NCBI GenBank assembly: GCA_007570785.1
Contig: ML664175.1
Span: forward strand, 7,846,050 to 7,910,049
Direction: 5' to 3'
From: Antilocapra americana
Lineage: Eukaryota > Chordata > Mammalia > Artiodactyla > Antilocapridae
Length of the DNA stretch: 64,000 bases
Shown here piece by piece: positions 23,833 through 35,295 of this stretch (its first letter is position 1; each line of letters opens with the position of its first letter). Made by a program: the position numbers and the translations under genes. A model generated the notes under the pieces. It did not search any database. It was not told the origin of the DNA and was given only the letters and a program-made list of their open reading frames with translations.

Positions 23833-23966
23833 AGTAAGAAACAAGACATTCCTCGGGAAGATCAGGGACCAACCACCAAGAATTTGGATTTTTGGCCCCA
23901 GCTTATTACACTGATGGTCACTATTATTGATGAGGATAAAACTGCCTACACTCCTGTCCTGAATCA
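23833..23966 (+). CDS. UNC13C: UNC13C internal exon, N-terminal part of MUN domain
   Basis: This 134-bp exon encodes 44 codons plus two bases, beginning [10 protein letters not shown] and ending TAYTPVLN, with an acidic IIDEDK stretch before the end. It matches the Munc13 MUN domain, the helical rod that opens syntaxin and promotes SNARE assembly at the presynaptic active zone. As I recall the family, UNC13A and UNC13B have a serine and a PCLNQ ending where this reads TAYTPVLNQ, which favours UNC13C. The acceptor is a CAG at 23830-23832 after a pyrimidine-rich stretch (23797-23826). A candidate branch point, CTAAC, lies at 23774-23778. The donor is CA|GTAAGT, close to consensus. An acceptor one AG downstream (23835) is possible but would break the frame. 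Paralogue assignment is from memory, not a search. Confidence 0.85.
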
Positions 23967-24446
23967 GTAAGTACATTTTTTTTGTTAATAAATATATTTG
24001 GTGCAGCTAAAGTTAAGGAAACAAACTATTTGAAATACAGCTTATACTCTCGTGATAATGACAGACTTGTCCAAAATTAAGCTATAGAAAGAAGTATTTT
24101 CTACTTTTATCAATAAACATCAATTCAGTGATAGCATGAATTTTTAGTTTCAGCCCCATAGAATATGATTATTTCAATATGGAATCAAATATTTCCCCCA
24201 AGTTTATTTTTACTTGATATAGAAAGATTTACTTTTTCTACTCTCTTAGGAAAATGCCATCACCACCCAAACTTAAAAGAATGTTAAAGAGCTAGTATTA
24301 AATATATTCCATTGTGACTTTTTAATAATAAGGATTTGGCTCCAAACATACTTTCAAAATATTTGTGTATGCTGGATTTAACAAACTTAGTGTAGTATTT
24401 GAGAGAACAAGCCCATTTTCTCAAATAACCTAAGCCTATGCTGTCA

Positions 24447-24472
24447 TGCATAGAATTTATAAATTCTATGCA
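24447..24472. repeat. 26-bp perfect palindrome
   Basis: The half-site TGCATAGAATTTA is followed directly by its exact reverse complement with no loop. It lies 480 bp downstream of the first exon, just before a BovB insertion. Confidence 0.97.
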
Positions 24473-24490
24473 GATCAATTAAAGCAGGTA

Positions 24491-25060
24491 GGGTGATTGC
24501 AACCATGAAATTAAAAGATGCTTACTCCTTGGAAGGAAAGTTATGACCAACCTAGACAGCATATTAAAAAGCAGAGACATTACTTTTTCAACAAAGGTCT
24601 GTCTAGTTAAGGCCATGGTTTTTCCAGTAGTCATGTATGGATGTGAGAATTAGACTATAAAGAAAGCTGAGCATTGAAGAATTGATGCTTTTGAACTGTA
24701 GTGTTAGAGAAGACTCTTGAGAGTCCCTTGGACTACAAGGAGATCCAACCAGTCCATCCTAAAGGAGATCAGTCCTGTGTGTTCATTGGAAGGACTGATA
24801 TTGAAGCTGAAACTTCAGTGCTTTGGCCACCTGATGCAAAGAGCTGACTCATTTGAAAAGACCCTGATGCTAGGAAAGATTGAGGTCAGGAGGAGAAGGG
24901 GATGACAGAGGATGAGATGGTTGGATGAGTTCACTGACTCAATGGACATGGGTTTGGGTAGACTCTTGTAGTTGGTGATGGACAGGGAGGGCTGGCATGC
25001 TATGGTTCATGGGGTCGCAAAGAGTCGGGCATGACTGAGTGACTGAACTGGAACTGGAAA
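24491..25060 (+). mobile_element. BovB LINE 3' fragment, forward
   Basis: The forward-strand BovB 3' half begins GGTGATTGCAACCATGAAAT and ends TGAGTGACTGAACTGGAACT. It includes the end of the RT ORF (GKIEVRRRRG-type C-terminus) and the 3' UTR. Opposite in orientation to the larger BovB 1.7 kb downstream. Confidence 0.92.
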
Positions 25061-25104
25061 GCTAGTAAAGTAGATGAATTAGAATTCATGGCTGTTCTAG
25101 AAGA

Positions 25105-25260
25105 GTCTGAAATAAACAAGTTGCCCAAATTCCACTAGCTATGAGACCTTGGGAAAATTATCTGATTTCCTCGGGTCTAAGTTTCCTCATATATAAAATA
25201 AGGGCATATTATTACATAATTTCTAAGACCCAGTCCACCTTTAATGTTGCACTTTAGGAT
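25105..25260 (+). mobile_element. MIR SINE
   Basis: CTATGAGACCTTGGGAAAAT and GTTTCCTCATATATAAAATA match the MIR core and 3' region. Confidence 0.72.
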
Positions 25261-26588
25261 TTATTTCACACCCACACACTAAGAGCTATGCAACCAAAAT
25301 AATAGCTGACTCTGCCAACCAGGCATTTGCAGTATGCTTAATGAGGAGAGTATTTTGACTTGTTGGTCATACCTGAAATACTGTAGGAATAGCAGAAATA
25401 GACAAACCATGAAGTACGTTCAGGCTTAATATGGAAAACTGGTTTTATTATTTCTCATTTTCTATACTGGTCAAGATAGGGTCAAAAAGCTTGTGTGTAA
25501 TCCAATTGAAATTCCAGTTATAGAATAAATACATGTAAATACTCTAATTTTTATCCTTTTATGTTTCTTTACCACCAATATTCACCTGCCCCAAGTTTCT
25601 CCTAAATGTGGAGAAAGTGGTTCTCTCTGGTGTGCCGTGATAGCATCATCAGGTTTGCTTTTACACTTTTGTATTCCCTTTTTCCCTTATATCCACCTTT
25701 TCTGCCTGATGCCAGAGTGTATCATGGTGAGCATTTGTAGAGATTTTGCTCTTCTATTTCTTCTGATAGCTCAGTACTAGATCTGCTCTTTTAACATATA
25801 GCATCATCACTTCATCTTGGTTGGCTTTGAGCTGTTTTCTCATTTATTCTTCAGACTTTTCTTGAAGACAGAGTAGATTTCCTAAAGGTAAGGAGATTAA
25901 TAACTTGTTTCAAGACTGTGCCCTTGAGCTGGGGTAGGCCACTTGATAAATGACCATGGAACAAAGACAAATATCTGCTGAGAAATGTTAATTAAAAGTT
26001 ATTTGAAATAATTTATTTTTAACCAAAATTTTTTACATTCACCAAATATCATAAATTAGAATATGATATTAAAAGATACATTATAAAATCATGGAATCAA
26101 AGTTTCCCAGAGTCATCTTTAATCATATACCATTAAAAATATACAAAGATTTTATTTCCTTTTTTGTTACAGTATTAAAGGAAGTGGAGGGAATATGTTT
26201 ACTTATGCCAAAAATAAATTTCAAATTATGGGCTAAATTGAGTCTTCTGAAAACAAGCCATGACACAAAGAAAGATTGCTTTGCTTTGCTTTTTGTTTAT
26301 TTATAGTGTCAGAGTTTAAAGTTACTTTTTCTTTTCAATGAAAACCTAGCTCAAATAAACCTGAATGTCAGCCCTCTCCTAGGAATCTGTACTTTGTGAT
26401 TATATTTACTCAGACTTTGATAATTTTCTAAAGATTTTATGCTTGCTAAGGATCATTCCTTAGGGAATCAAAATTCCAAATCATTCCAAAATTCCTTAAG
26501 GCATTTGTTTCTCATATCATTAAGTCTATGTTTTAAGTGGACTCACTTGTATAGCAAGGTGTGACCTTAGTGGCCAACGTTTGTTGTG
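25261..26588. other. Intronic DNA, no gene seen
   Basis: AT-rich; one 71-codon ORF (26091-26306) without recognisable features. Confidence 0.4.
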
Positions 26589-26589
26589 G

Positions 26590-26708
26590 TTGTTGGGCAG
26601 TTGCTCAGTCATGTCCGACTCTTAGCAACCCCATGAACTGCAGCACACCAAGGTTCCCTGTCCTTCACTCTCTCCTGGCATCTGTTCAAACTTATGTCCA
26701 TTGAGTCG
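26590..26708 (-). mobile_element. Short BovB 3' fragment
   Basis: Begins GTTGGGCAGTTGCTCAGTCA and stops at CATTGAGTCGG, about 120 bp. A 60-bp stretch separates it from the next BovB 3' end. Confidence 0.85.
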
Positions 26709-26768
26709 GCCAATGTTTGCAGTTGTCTACTTTGATGAGATTTCTACTGATGCAGGTGTCTTTCTTTG

Positions 26769-29330
26769 CACATTGTTGTTATTCAGTCTCCCAGGCATGT
26801 CTGACTGTTTGCAACCCCATAGACAGCAGCATGCCGGGCTTCTCTGTCCCTTACCATCTCCCAAATTTGGCCCAAGTTCATTTTCATTGCATTGCTGATG
26901 CCATCCAGCTGTCTCATTCTCTGATGCCCTCTTCTCCTTCTGCCCTCGATCTTTCTCAGCATCAGGGACTTTTCAGTGAGTCATCTGTTCACATCAGATG
27001 ACCAAAATACTGGGTTCAGCTTCAGTATCAGTCCTTCCAACAAGTATTCAGGCTTGATTTCCCTTAAGATGGACTGGTTTGATCTCCTTGCTGTCCAAGC
27101 AACTTTCAGGAGTCCTCTCCAGCACCATAGTTTGAAGGCATCAATTCCTTGGCATTTCAATTTTTTTAAAGTCCAGCTCTCACAACCATACGGGACCACT
27201 GGGAAGACCATAGCCTTGATTATATGGATCTTTGTCAGCAGAGTAATGTCTCTGCTTTTCAATACACTGTCATACATAGCTTTCCTGCCAAGAAGCAAGC
27301 ATCTTCTGATTTCATGGCTGCAGTCACCATCTGCAGTGACTTTAGAGCCCAAGAAGAGGAAATCTGTCACTACTTCCACCTTTTACCCTTCTATTTTCCA
27401 TAAGGTAATGGGGCCAGATGCTGAGGTCTTAGAGTTTTTTTTTTTGTTTTAATATTTAGCTTTAAGCTGTCTCTTTCACTCTCCTCCTTCACCCTCATAA
27501 AGAAGCTCTTTAGTTTCTCTTCACTTTCTGCCATTAGAGTGATATCAGCATCATATCTGAGGTTACTTATGTTTCTACTGCCTATCTTGATTCCAGCTTG
27601 TAACTTATCCATCCCAGTATTTCTCATGATGTACTAAGCATATAGATTAAACAAACAGGGTGACAACAAACAACCCTGTCTTACTCCTTTCTCAATCTTG
27701 AATCAACCAGTTGTTCCATACAGGTTTCTGACTGTTGCTTCTTGGCCCACATACAGGGTTTTCAGGAGACAGGCAAGATGGTCTGGTATCCCTATCTCTT
27801 TAGGAGCTTTCCATAGTTTATTATGATCCATGCAGTCAAAGGCTTTGATACATAGTCAGTGAAACAGAGATAGATGTTTTCCTGGCATTCCCCATCTTTC
27901 TCTGTGATCCAGAGAATGTTGACAATTTGATCTCTGGTTCCTCTTCCATTTCTAAATCCAGCTTGGACATCTGGAAGCTCTTGGTATCATAATGCTGAAG
28001 CTTAGCATGCAGGATTTTAAGCATGACTTACTAACATGGGAGATGAGGTCAATCATTCGATGGTTAGCACATTCTTTAGTACAACCCTCCTTGGAAATTG
28101 GGATGAGGATTGACCTTTTCCAGTCCTGTGGCCACTGCTGGGTCTTCCAGATTTGCTGACATATTGAATGCAACACCTTGATGGCATCATCCTTTAGGGT
28201 TTTGAATGGTTCTACTGGAATTCGGTCACATCCACTAGCTTTGTTTACAGCAGTGCTTCCTAAGGCCCACTTGACTTTGCTCTCCAGAGTGTCTGGCTCT
28301 GGGTGGCTGACCACACCGTCATAGCAATCTGGTTCTTTGGATCTTTTTTGCACAGTTTTTCTGTGTATTTCCATCTCTTTTTGATCTCTTCAGCATCTTA
28401 TAGATCTCTACTATTTTTGTCTTTTATTGTGCCCATCTTTGGGCAAAATGTTCTCTTGATATCTCCAATTTTCCTGAAGAGATCTCTAGTCTTTCCCCTT
28501 GTGTGGTTTTCTTCCAGTTTTATGCACTGTTCATTTTAGAAGCCCTTCTTGTCTCTCCATGCTGTTCTTTGGAAATCTGCGTTTAGTTGGATATACCTTT
28601 CCCTTTCTCCCTTGCTTTTCACTTCTCTTCTTTCTTTTGCTGTTTGTTAGGCCTCCTCAGATAACCACTTTGCCTTCTTGCTTTTCCTTTTCTTTGGGTT
28701 TTGTTCACTGCCTCCTGTACAACATTACAGACCTTTGTCCATAGTTCTTAAGGCACTCTGTCGACAAGATCTAATTCCTTAATTCTATTCATTACCTCCA
28801 CTGTGTATTCATAGGGAATTTGATTCAAGTTGTACCTGGGCCTCATGGTTTTCCCCACTTTGTTTAGTTTAAGCTGAATTTTGCTATGAGAAGCTGTGAT
28901 CTGAGCCACAGTCAGCTCCAGATATTGTTTTTTTGCTGACTGTATACAGCTTCTCCATCTTTGGCTACAAAGAATGTAATCAATTTGATTTTGGTATTGA
29001 CTATTTGGTGATGTCCATGTGTAAAGTCATCTCTTGTGCTGTTGAAAAAAGGGATTTGCCATGACCAGTGCATTCTCATGGCAGAATTCAGTTAGCCTTT
29101 GCCGTGCTTCATTTTGTTCTCAAAGGCCAAACTTGCCTGTTACTCTAGATGTCTCTTGACTTCCTACATTTTCATTTCAATCCCCAGTGATGAATAGACC
29201 ATCTTTTTTTTTTTTTTTTTCGTGTTAGTTCTAGGAGATTTTCTAGGTCTTTATAGAACTGATCAGCTTCTTAGGCATCGGTGGTTGGGGCATGGACTTA
29301 TATTATTGTGACGCTGAATGGCTTCATGTA
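26769..29330 (-). mobile_element. BovB LINE, about 2.56 kb
   Basis: A long reverse-strand BovB from its 3' end (CATTGTTGTTATTCAGTCTC) to the endonuclease region at 29330. The reading frame is heavily interrupted. It carries a long T run at 29203-29220 within the endonuclease region, likely an expanded A-tract of the element. Confidence 0.92.
27952..28374 (-). pseudogene. BovB reverse transcriptase remnant
   Basis: 140 open codons with NKASGCDRIPVEPF and WPQDWKRSILIPI, the RT segment upstream of the first aspartate motif. The continuation (27836-28024) is frameshifted, and the thumb and C-terminal part is at 26981-27379. Equivalent to 9962-10615 but more mutated. Confidence 0.8.
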
Positions 29331-30120
29331 AATCTTGACATTTAGGCATCGCTAGTTATCTTATTGGTTAGAAAACCACAGTGTTTCACATGGTAGAAGG
29401 TCCAGATGACTGACATTAGGATCAAATAGGCTGCTAGCTGTGTATGCAGATTCTGAGCCCCATCTCAAATCTATGGATTTAAAATGTGAATTTGGCCCAG
29501 AAGTCTGCAGAAGTATTTAATAAAATACTCCTTGTGTGTTCAATATACATCAAAATATAAAAGTACAGGCCAATTTATGAAGAAAACATGTCTGGCTTAA
29601 ACAAGTTTAGTTTTTATTTTGAAGGTTATAGCAAGAGAATGAATGATTTAAAAATACAGGTCTTATTTTTATATTTTTCAGTATTATTTAGGGTTATGGA
29701 TATAATTAATTAATGAAGTACTCAGGGTTATTATGAATAAAAACATTGCAGGCTTTTGCTTATTCTAATTTGATACTAATTTATAATTGTATAACATAAA
29801 CATACAGGGGGAGATTTGTTTACTTTGTACACTAGTATGTATTCAGGCATATATATTAGTTGACTGAGTGAATAAATTAAAGTAAATCTCTATGTGTACT
29901 TGGCACAGTGTCTGTTCTCTCCATTCCTACTCCACTGATTAATTAAGGTACTATTTTTTGAGTGATACTTATTCACCTCTTCAAAATTATTTTGTATGAA
30001 GTAGTTTTCCATATTCCTATAGAAATCACACTGCTATATTGAAACTGAAACTATTAAGCAGAGTATTTTTAGAACTTCAGGTGAAGATCTCTCCCTTTTA
30101 AACAGATGTATTAAGGTTAT
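29331..30120. other. Intronic DNA, no gene seen
   Basis: AT-rich gap between two - strand BovB copies; nothing assignable. Confidence 0.4.
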
Positions 30121-31581
30121 CAGTTCAGTCACACAGTCGTGTCCAACTCTTTGCAACCCCATGGACTGCAGCATGCCAAGCTTTCTTGTCTATCACAAAC
30201 ACCTGAAGCTTACTCAAACTCAAATCCATAGAGTTGTGGATGCCATCCAACAATCTCATCCTCTGTCATCTCCTCTCCTCCCACCTTCAACCTTTCTAAG
30301 CATCAGTGTCTTTTCAAATGAGTCAGTTCTTTGCATCAGGTAGCCAAAGTATTGAAGTTTCAACTTCAGCATCAGTCCTTTCAATGAATATTCAGGACTG
30401 ATCTCCTTTAGGATGGACTGGTTGAATCTCCTTGCAGTCCAAGGGACTCTGAAGAGTCTTCTCCAACACCACAGTGCAAAAGCATCAATTCTTCGGCTCC
30501 CAGCTTTCTTTATAGTCCAAATCTCACATCCATACATGACTACTGGAAAAACCATATCTTTGACTCTAGTCTACATAACTTTGTTGGCAAAGTAATGTTT
30601 CTGCTTTTTAATATGCTGTCTAGGTTGGTCATAACTTTCCTTCCAAGGAGCAAGTGCCTTTTAATTTCATGGTTGCAGTACCATCTGCAGTGATTTTGGA
30701 GCTCAAAAAAATAGTCTGTCACTGTTTCCATTGTTTCCCCATTATTTGCTATGAAGTGATCAGACTGAATGCCAGGATCTTCATTTTCTGAATGTTGAGT
30801 TTTAAGCCAACTTTTCACTCTCCTCTTTCACTTTCATCAAGAGGCTCTTTAGTTCTTCTTTGCTTTCCACCATAAGGGTGGTGTCATCTGCATATCTGAG
30901 GTTATTGATATCTCTCCCTGCAGTCTTGATTCCAGCTTGTGCTTCCTCCAGCCCAATGTTTCTCATGATGTACTCTGCATATAAGGTAAATAAGCAGGGT
31001 GACAATATATAGCCTTGATGTACTCCTTTCCCAATTTGGAACCAGTCTGTTGTTCCATGTCCAGTTCTAACTGGTGCTTCTTGACCTGAATACTGATTTC
31101 TCAGGAGGCAGGTCAGGTGGTCTGGTATTCCATCTCTTTCAGAATTTTCCATAGTTTATTGTGATCCATGCAGTCAAAGGCTTTGGTGTAGTCAATAAGC
31201 AGATGTTTTTCTGGAACTCTCTTGCTTTTTTGATGATCCATTGGATATTGGCAATTTGATCTCAGGTTCCTCTGTCTCTTCTATATGCAGCTTGAACATC
31301 TGGAAGTTCACGGTTCACATACTGTTGAAGCCTGGCTTGGAGAATTTTGAGCATTACTTTGCTAGTGTGAGAGATGAGTGCAGTTGTGCTGTAGTTTGAG
31401 CATTCTTTGGCATTGCCATTCTTTAGGATTGGTATGAAAACAGACCTTTTCCAGTCCTGTGACCACTGCTGAGTTTTCCAAATTTGCTGGCATTATTGAG
31501 TGCAAAACTTTCACAGCATCATCTTTTAGGATTTGAAATAGCTCAACTAGGATTCCATCACCTCCACTAGCTTTGTTCATA
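30121..31581 (-). mobile_element. BovB LINE, 1.46-kb 5'-truncated copy
   Basis: From the 3' end CAGTTCAGTCACACAGTCGT to CTAGCTTTGTTCATAG, where it stops inside the RT ORF. Its 5' break abuts an old antisense L1. Confidence 0.93.
30802..31152 (-). pseudogene. BovB reverse transcriptase palm remnant
   Basis: 116 open codons include GVHQGYILSPCLF and NLRYADDTTLM, the YADD catalytic box of the RT palm. The upstream part of the RT is at 31362-31580 in another frame, and downstream pieces are at 30540-30818 and 30256-30555. Broken. Confidence 0.85.
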
Positions 31582-31609
31582 GTTCAGTATTCTTGCCTTG
31601 TGAACCCCA

Positions 31610-32350
31610 TAAACAGTATTAATAGTATTAAGGTATAACTGAATACAATAAAACTTTACATACACAATTTGTTTAGTTTTGATACATGAACCATCACCAC
31701 AATCAAGACAATAAATATATTCATAATTTCTATGTGTCTTTTGTAACCTATCCCAGGCAACCAATGGTCTGCCTTCTAATACTACAAATTAGTTTGAAAA
31801 TTGTGTCCTTTCATGAAAGGAATAATACATTATGTATATCCCTTTGTTTAGTTGCTTTCATTAGTTACTATTCTGAGATTCATCCAGGTGTTTGTGAGTA
31901 TCAGTACTTCATCTTCTTAGTTCTAAGTGACATTCCACTGTATAGATAGGCCATGAAATGTTTACCCATTCATTTGTTTGGATTAGGCTTAAGGTCAAGG
32001 GGAACATTTGGATTTTTTTCAAGATTAGGTTTCTGTGAATATTTGTTTATAAAATTTTATGTAGAATTTTTATTTTCCTTGGATCATTAATGTGTAAATA
32101 TTTAATATTTCTTAAAATTGCCAAATATTTTACAAAGTGTTTATACATTGCCAACACTTAGTACAATTGGACATTTTACTTTTAGCTATTCAGCTAGATG
32201 TATAGTGATATTTCCTTATAATTTTATTTACCGCTTTCCTAAAAACTGATATTGACCATCTTTGATGTGCTTATTTGCAGTCTATATATCTTCTTTGGTG
32301 AAATATCTGTTCAAATCCTTTTGCCGTTTCCAAATTAGAATGTGCATCTT
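31610..32350 (-). mobile_element. Old L1 fragment, antisense (3' part)
   Basis: It resembles the L1M ORF2-end and 3' UTR read backwards: TGAACCATCACCACAATCAA, TGACATTCCACTGTATAG, TTTACCCATTCATTTGTTTG and GGTGAAATATCTGTTCAAAT. Strongly diverged; boundaries approximate. Confidence 0.65.
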
Positions 32351-32864
32351 CTTATTGATGAGTTGTAATGGTTAAGGTTTACTGTCAGATATGAATGTTG
32401 CAATATTTTCTGCTATTTTGTAACTTTCTTTTCCATTTTTTACATTTCTTTAGCAATCTTTAAAAAATGTTGATGGAGTAGTTCAATTTGTTGGCTGTCA
32501 TTTTTACAAATTGGGTTTTTTGTGTTTAAGAAATCTTTGCATTCACCACATTCAAGTTGCAACACCACAGTTTTCTTCTAGATGTATTACACTGAGATAT
32601 AGGATTCACATCAAATTATTTTTTTTGTATATGGTGTGATACAAACTGGTAAGATTTTCTGTTTTTTTTTTCATATTTTTATCTATCTTTCCAACTCTTA
32701 TTTGTTAGAAAAATTATCCTATCCCCAGTTGCTTTTGCAGCTTTGTCAAAAATCTGTTAATTAAATGTGTGAATCTGATTTTGGACTCTCTGTTCTGTTG
32801 ACCCATATATCTATCAGTCTAATAATGGTGAACTTCCTCACCTTTCTCTGGAAAACTCTTTGTC
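32351..32864 (-). mobile_element. Old L1 fragment, antisense, uncertain
   Basis: Landmarks such as TTTGTCAAAAATCTGTTAAT and GTTCTGTTGACCCATATATC are typical of L1 ORF2 read in reverse. Continuity with the neighbouring L1 blocks is likely but not certain. Confidence 0.55.
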
Positions 32865-34200
32865 TCTCCTTCAGTTCTGAAGGACAGCTTTGCCGAATAG
32901 AGTATTATTAGTTGTCAGGTTTTCTCTTTCAGCATTTTGAAAAACCATCACACTCCCTCCTGGCTTGCAAAGTTTATGCTGAAAAATTCACTGATAGTCT
33001 TAATGGGATCCCCTTCTAAGTAACAAATTGATTTTAAGATTCTTTCTTTGTCTGTTATATTTTCTTTGCTAAAATTCTCACTTTGTTTATGCCTTACTGT
33101 CTGACCTCAGTGACCATCTTTGTGACCATTATGTTGGACTCTCTGTTGGGTAAGTCACTCTTCTCTGTCTTACTAAGATCATCTAATGATTTATCTTGTT
33201 CTTCTCTTTGAGACATATTTCCTTGCTGTTGTTACTTGTTGGTTTTTTTTTTTTTTTTTTTTGGTCATTTCCCTTTACTCTTTGTGTTGGTTTCTGCACA
33301 TTACATGTGCAGTCTTGGCAAACTGTCTCATCAACAGACCAGATGAAGCTCCTGGTTGTCTCTCAAACCTTTATGGTTGTCTCCAAGAGTTGAGGGTGTG
33401 CCAAGATCAGTCAGTGTTCCAAGGAAGAGAGTATCAGTCAGCACATAGATGCAGGCTAACCAGAAACTGTACCCTCATGGAAGAGCTGGGAAAAGATATA
33501 GTTAAGTTCCTTCCAAGGAGAAATTGGAAAATGGGTATCTTTACCTGTTTCCTCTACAGGAAGCCCAGACAGATAGTCATGAGAGTGGGGGAGGAACGAA
33601 AGGGTGCTCCTGCACCTAGGGAAAAGCTGCTGCTTTGTTTGCTGTCGTCCTGTGGAACATGTGAATGAGCCCCATTGGCTGTCAGAGCTAGGTGATTTGG
33701 GAATTCCATCACTTGTATGGCAGCCATAAAAGCTGAGTCACTAAACTCCTTTCAAGGTGGTACTAGCAATTTAGTCTTATTGTTGGATCAAGCCAGAGAG
33801 GGAATGCAAGGGAAGTGCCTACCAGCTCCTCTGGACTCTAAGCAAGATGAGCCTCTAGATGCATGTTAAATTAGAAGCCAGACCTTCAGGCATCAGCTTG
33901 TAAAGTATGCAGTCAAATCCCTCAAGGGAAGACTAGACAATGGACGATTTTGTCTGTTATTTCTGGGCTGAGCCTTGAAAGGTAGCCACAGGAAGTGAAG
34001 TGCACCCATTGGCAAATACTTCTCTGTCTGCCATAGTTCTTGAGCCACTGGATGTCTCTCCGTGGCATTTTCTTGCTATGTAGTTGTACAGTCCATGCAT
34101 CTGCGGGTACAGGAAAGTTCAGGAGTTCCTTCATTGCCATCCTGGCCCCTCCCAAAACTACTTGTGCTTGATTGTGTTTTTGTTATTTGTGTCTTTCAAG
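32865..34200 (-). mobile_element. Old L1 ORF1 and 5' UTR region, antisense
   Basis: GCTGAAAAATTCACTGATAG and TTAAGATTCTTTCTTTGTCT match the L1 ORF1 3' region in reverse. The GC-richer stretch 33330-34180 then looks like an ancient L1M 5' UTR, a less certain call. A 160-codon + strand ORF here (33186-33668) is taken as chance. A poly-T run is at 33242-33262. Confidence 0.55.
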
Positions 34201-34300
34201 GAATTTTTCCGTTCAATTTTAAGCGGCCAAATTTGCTGCTGTATAATTGCTCATGACATTTCCCTATTATGCTTTTTTCTTTTAAAAAATCTTAATACAT

Positions 34301-34690
34301 TTCAGTTCAGTAGCTCAGTTGCATCCAACTCTTTGTGACCCTATGGACTGCAGCATGCCAGGCTTCTCTGTCCATCACCAACTCCCGGAGTTTGCTCAAA
34401 CACTATCCATTGAGTTGGTGATGCCATCCAACCATCTCATCCTCTGTCATCCCTTTATCTTCCTGTCTCCGATCTTTCCCAGCATGAGGGTCTTTTCCAA
34501 TAAGTCAGTTCTTTGCATCAGGTGGCCAAAGTATTGGAGCTTCAGCTTCAGTCCTTCCAATGAATATTCAGGACTGATTTCCTTTAGAATTGATTGGTTT
34601 GATCTCCTTGCAGTCCAAGGGACTCTGAAGAGACTTCTCCATCACCACAGTTCAAAAGCATCAATTCTTCGGCGCTCAGCTTTTCTCAGC
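34301..34690 (-). mobile_element. BovB LINE 3' fragment
   Basis: Starts TTCAGTTCAGTAGCTCAGTT and ends within the RT C-terminal region at CGGCGCTCAGCTTTTCTCAG. Confidence 0.92.
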
Positions 34691-35099
34691 AAAGATAGGG
34701 TTTACACTGGGAAGAATGGATAGCCAGAAAATCCAAAAAGTATTACTCAAAAGTAGAAAAAAAGAGAGAAAGAAAGTAAGTCATTTTGAAAGTTTTTATG
34801 AATGTTAATTACAGCCTTCTTGAAATTTAAAATAGATGTTTCTCTGCAAATTTCTAAAATAATATGTTATTTGGACAGAATAAGAAGTTGTTTTTTTTCT
34901 AAGAGCACAGGAGTACTGTTAGAAGATTGCTAGCTAAGACTTGTACTAATTCAGTCACTTTTGATGTCAACTTTCTGTCTCCTTGACTGCATATCATATA
35001 GAAAAGAAAAGGTTCCTCTTGGATTTTCTTTTTATTATGCTCACCAGATGATTTATGCACAACTAGATATCTATGTTATGAATATTACCATCAGCATAT
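34691..35099. other. Intronic DNA, no gene seen
   Basis: AT-rich; nothing assignable. Confidence 0.4.
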
Positions 35100-35295
35100 A
35101 GGGAACTATGGGAAATTAATTAGAGCCAGGCATTGTACTGAGCATTTTTATAGTTTAGTGTCTAATTGAATCCTAAATGTAATTGCAGGAGAATCAGTGC
35201 TGTTAAAATCCCCAGATCGCAGATGACAGAGGGGCTAAGTAAATTTCTCAATATCATACATTTAGTAAGTGGCAGAATCAGAATCTAAGCAACCC
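35100..35295 (-). mobile_element. MIR SINE, reverse
   Basis: GCCAGGCATTGTACTGAGCA, then CAGATGACAGAGGGGCTAAG and AGTAAGTGGCAGAATCAGAA, the MIR consensus read backwards. Nearly full length. Confidence 0.8.

Noticed and set aside
23701..23976. 91-codon - strand ORF covering the first exon
   Set aside because: It is the antisense of a conserved UNC13C exon; the + strand reading with splice signals explains the openness.
33186..33668. 160-codon + strand ORF
   Set aside because: Begins in a T run and runs through what looks like an antisense old L1 5' region; composition is not protein-like.
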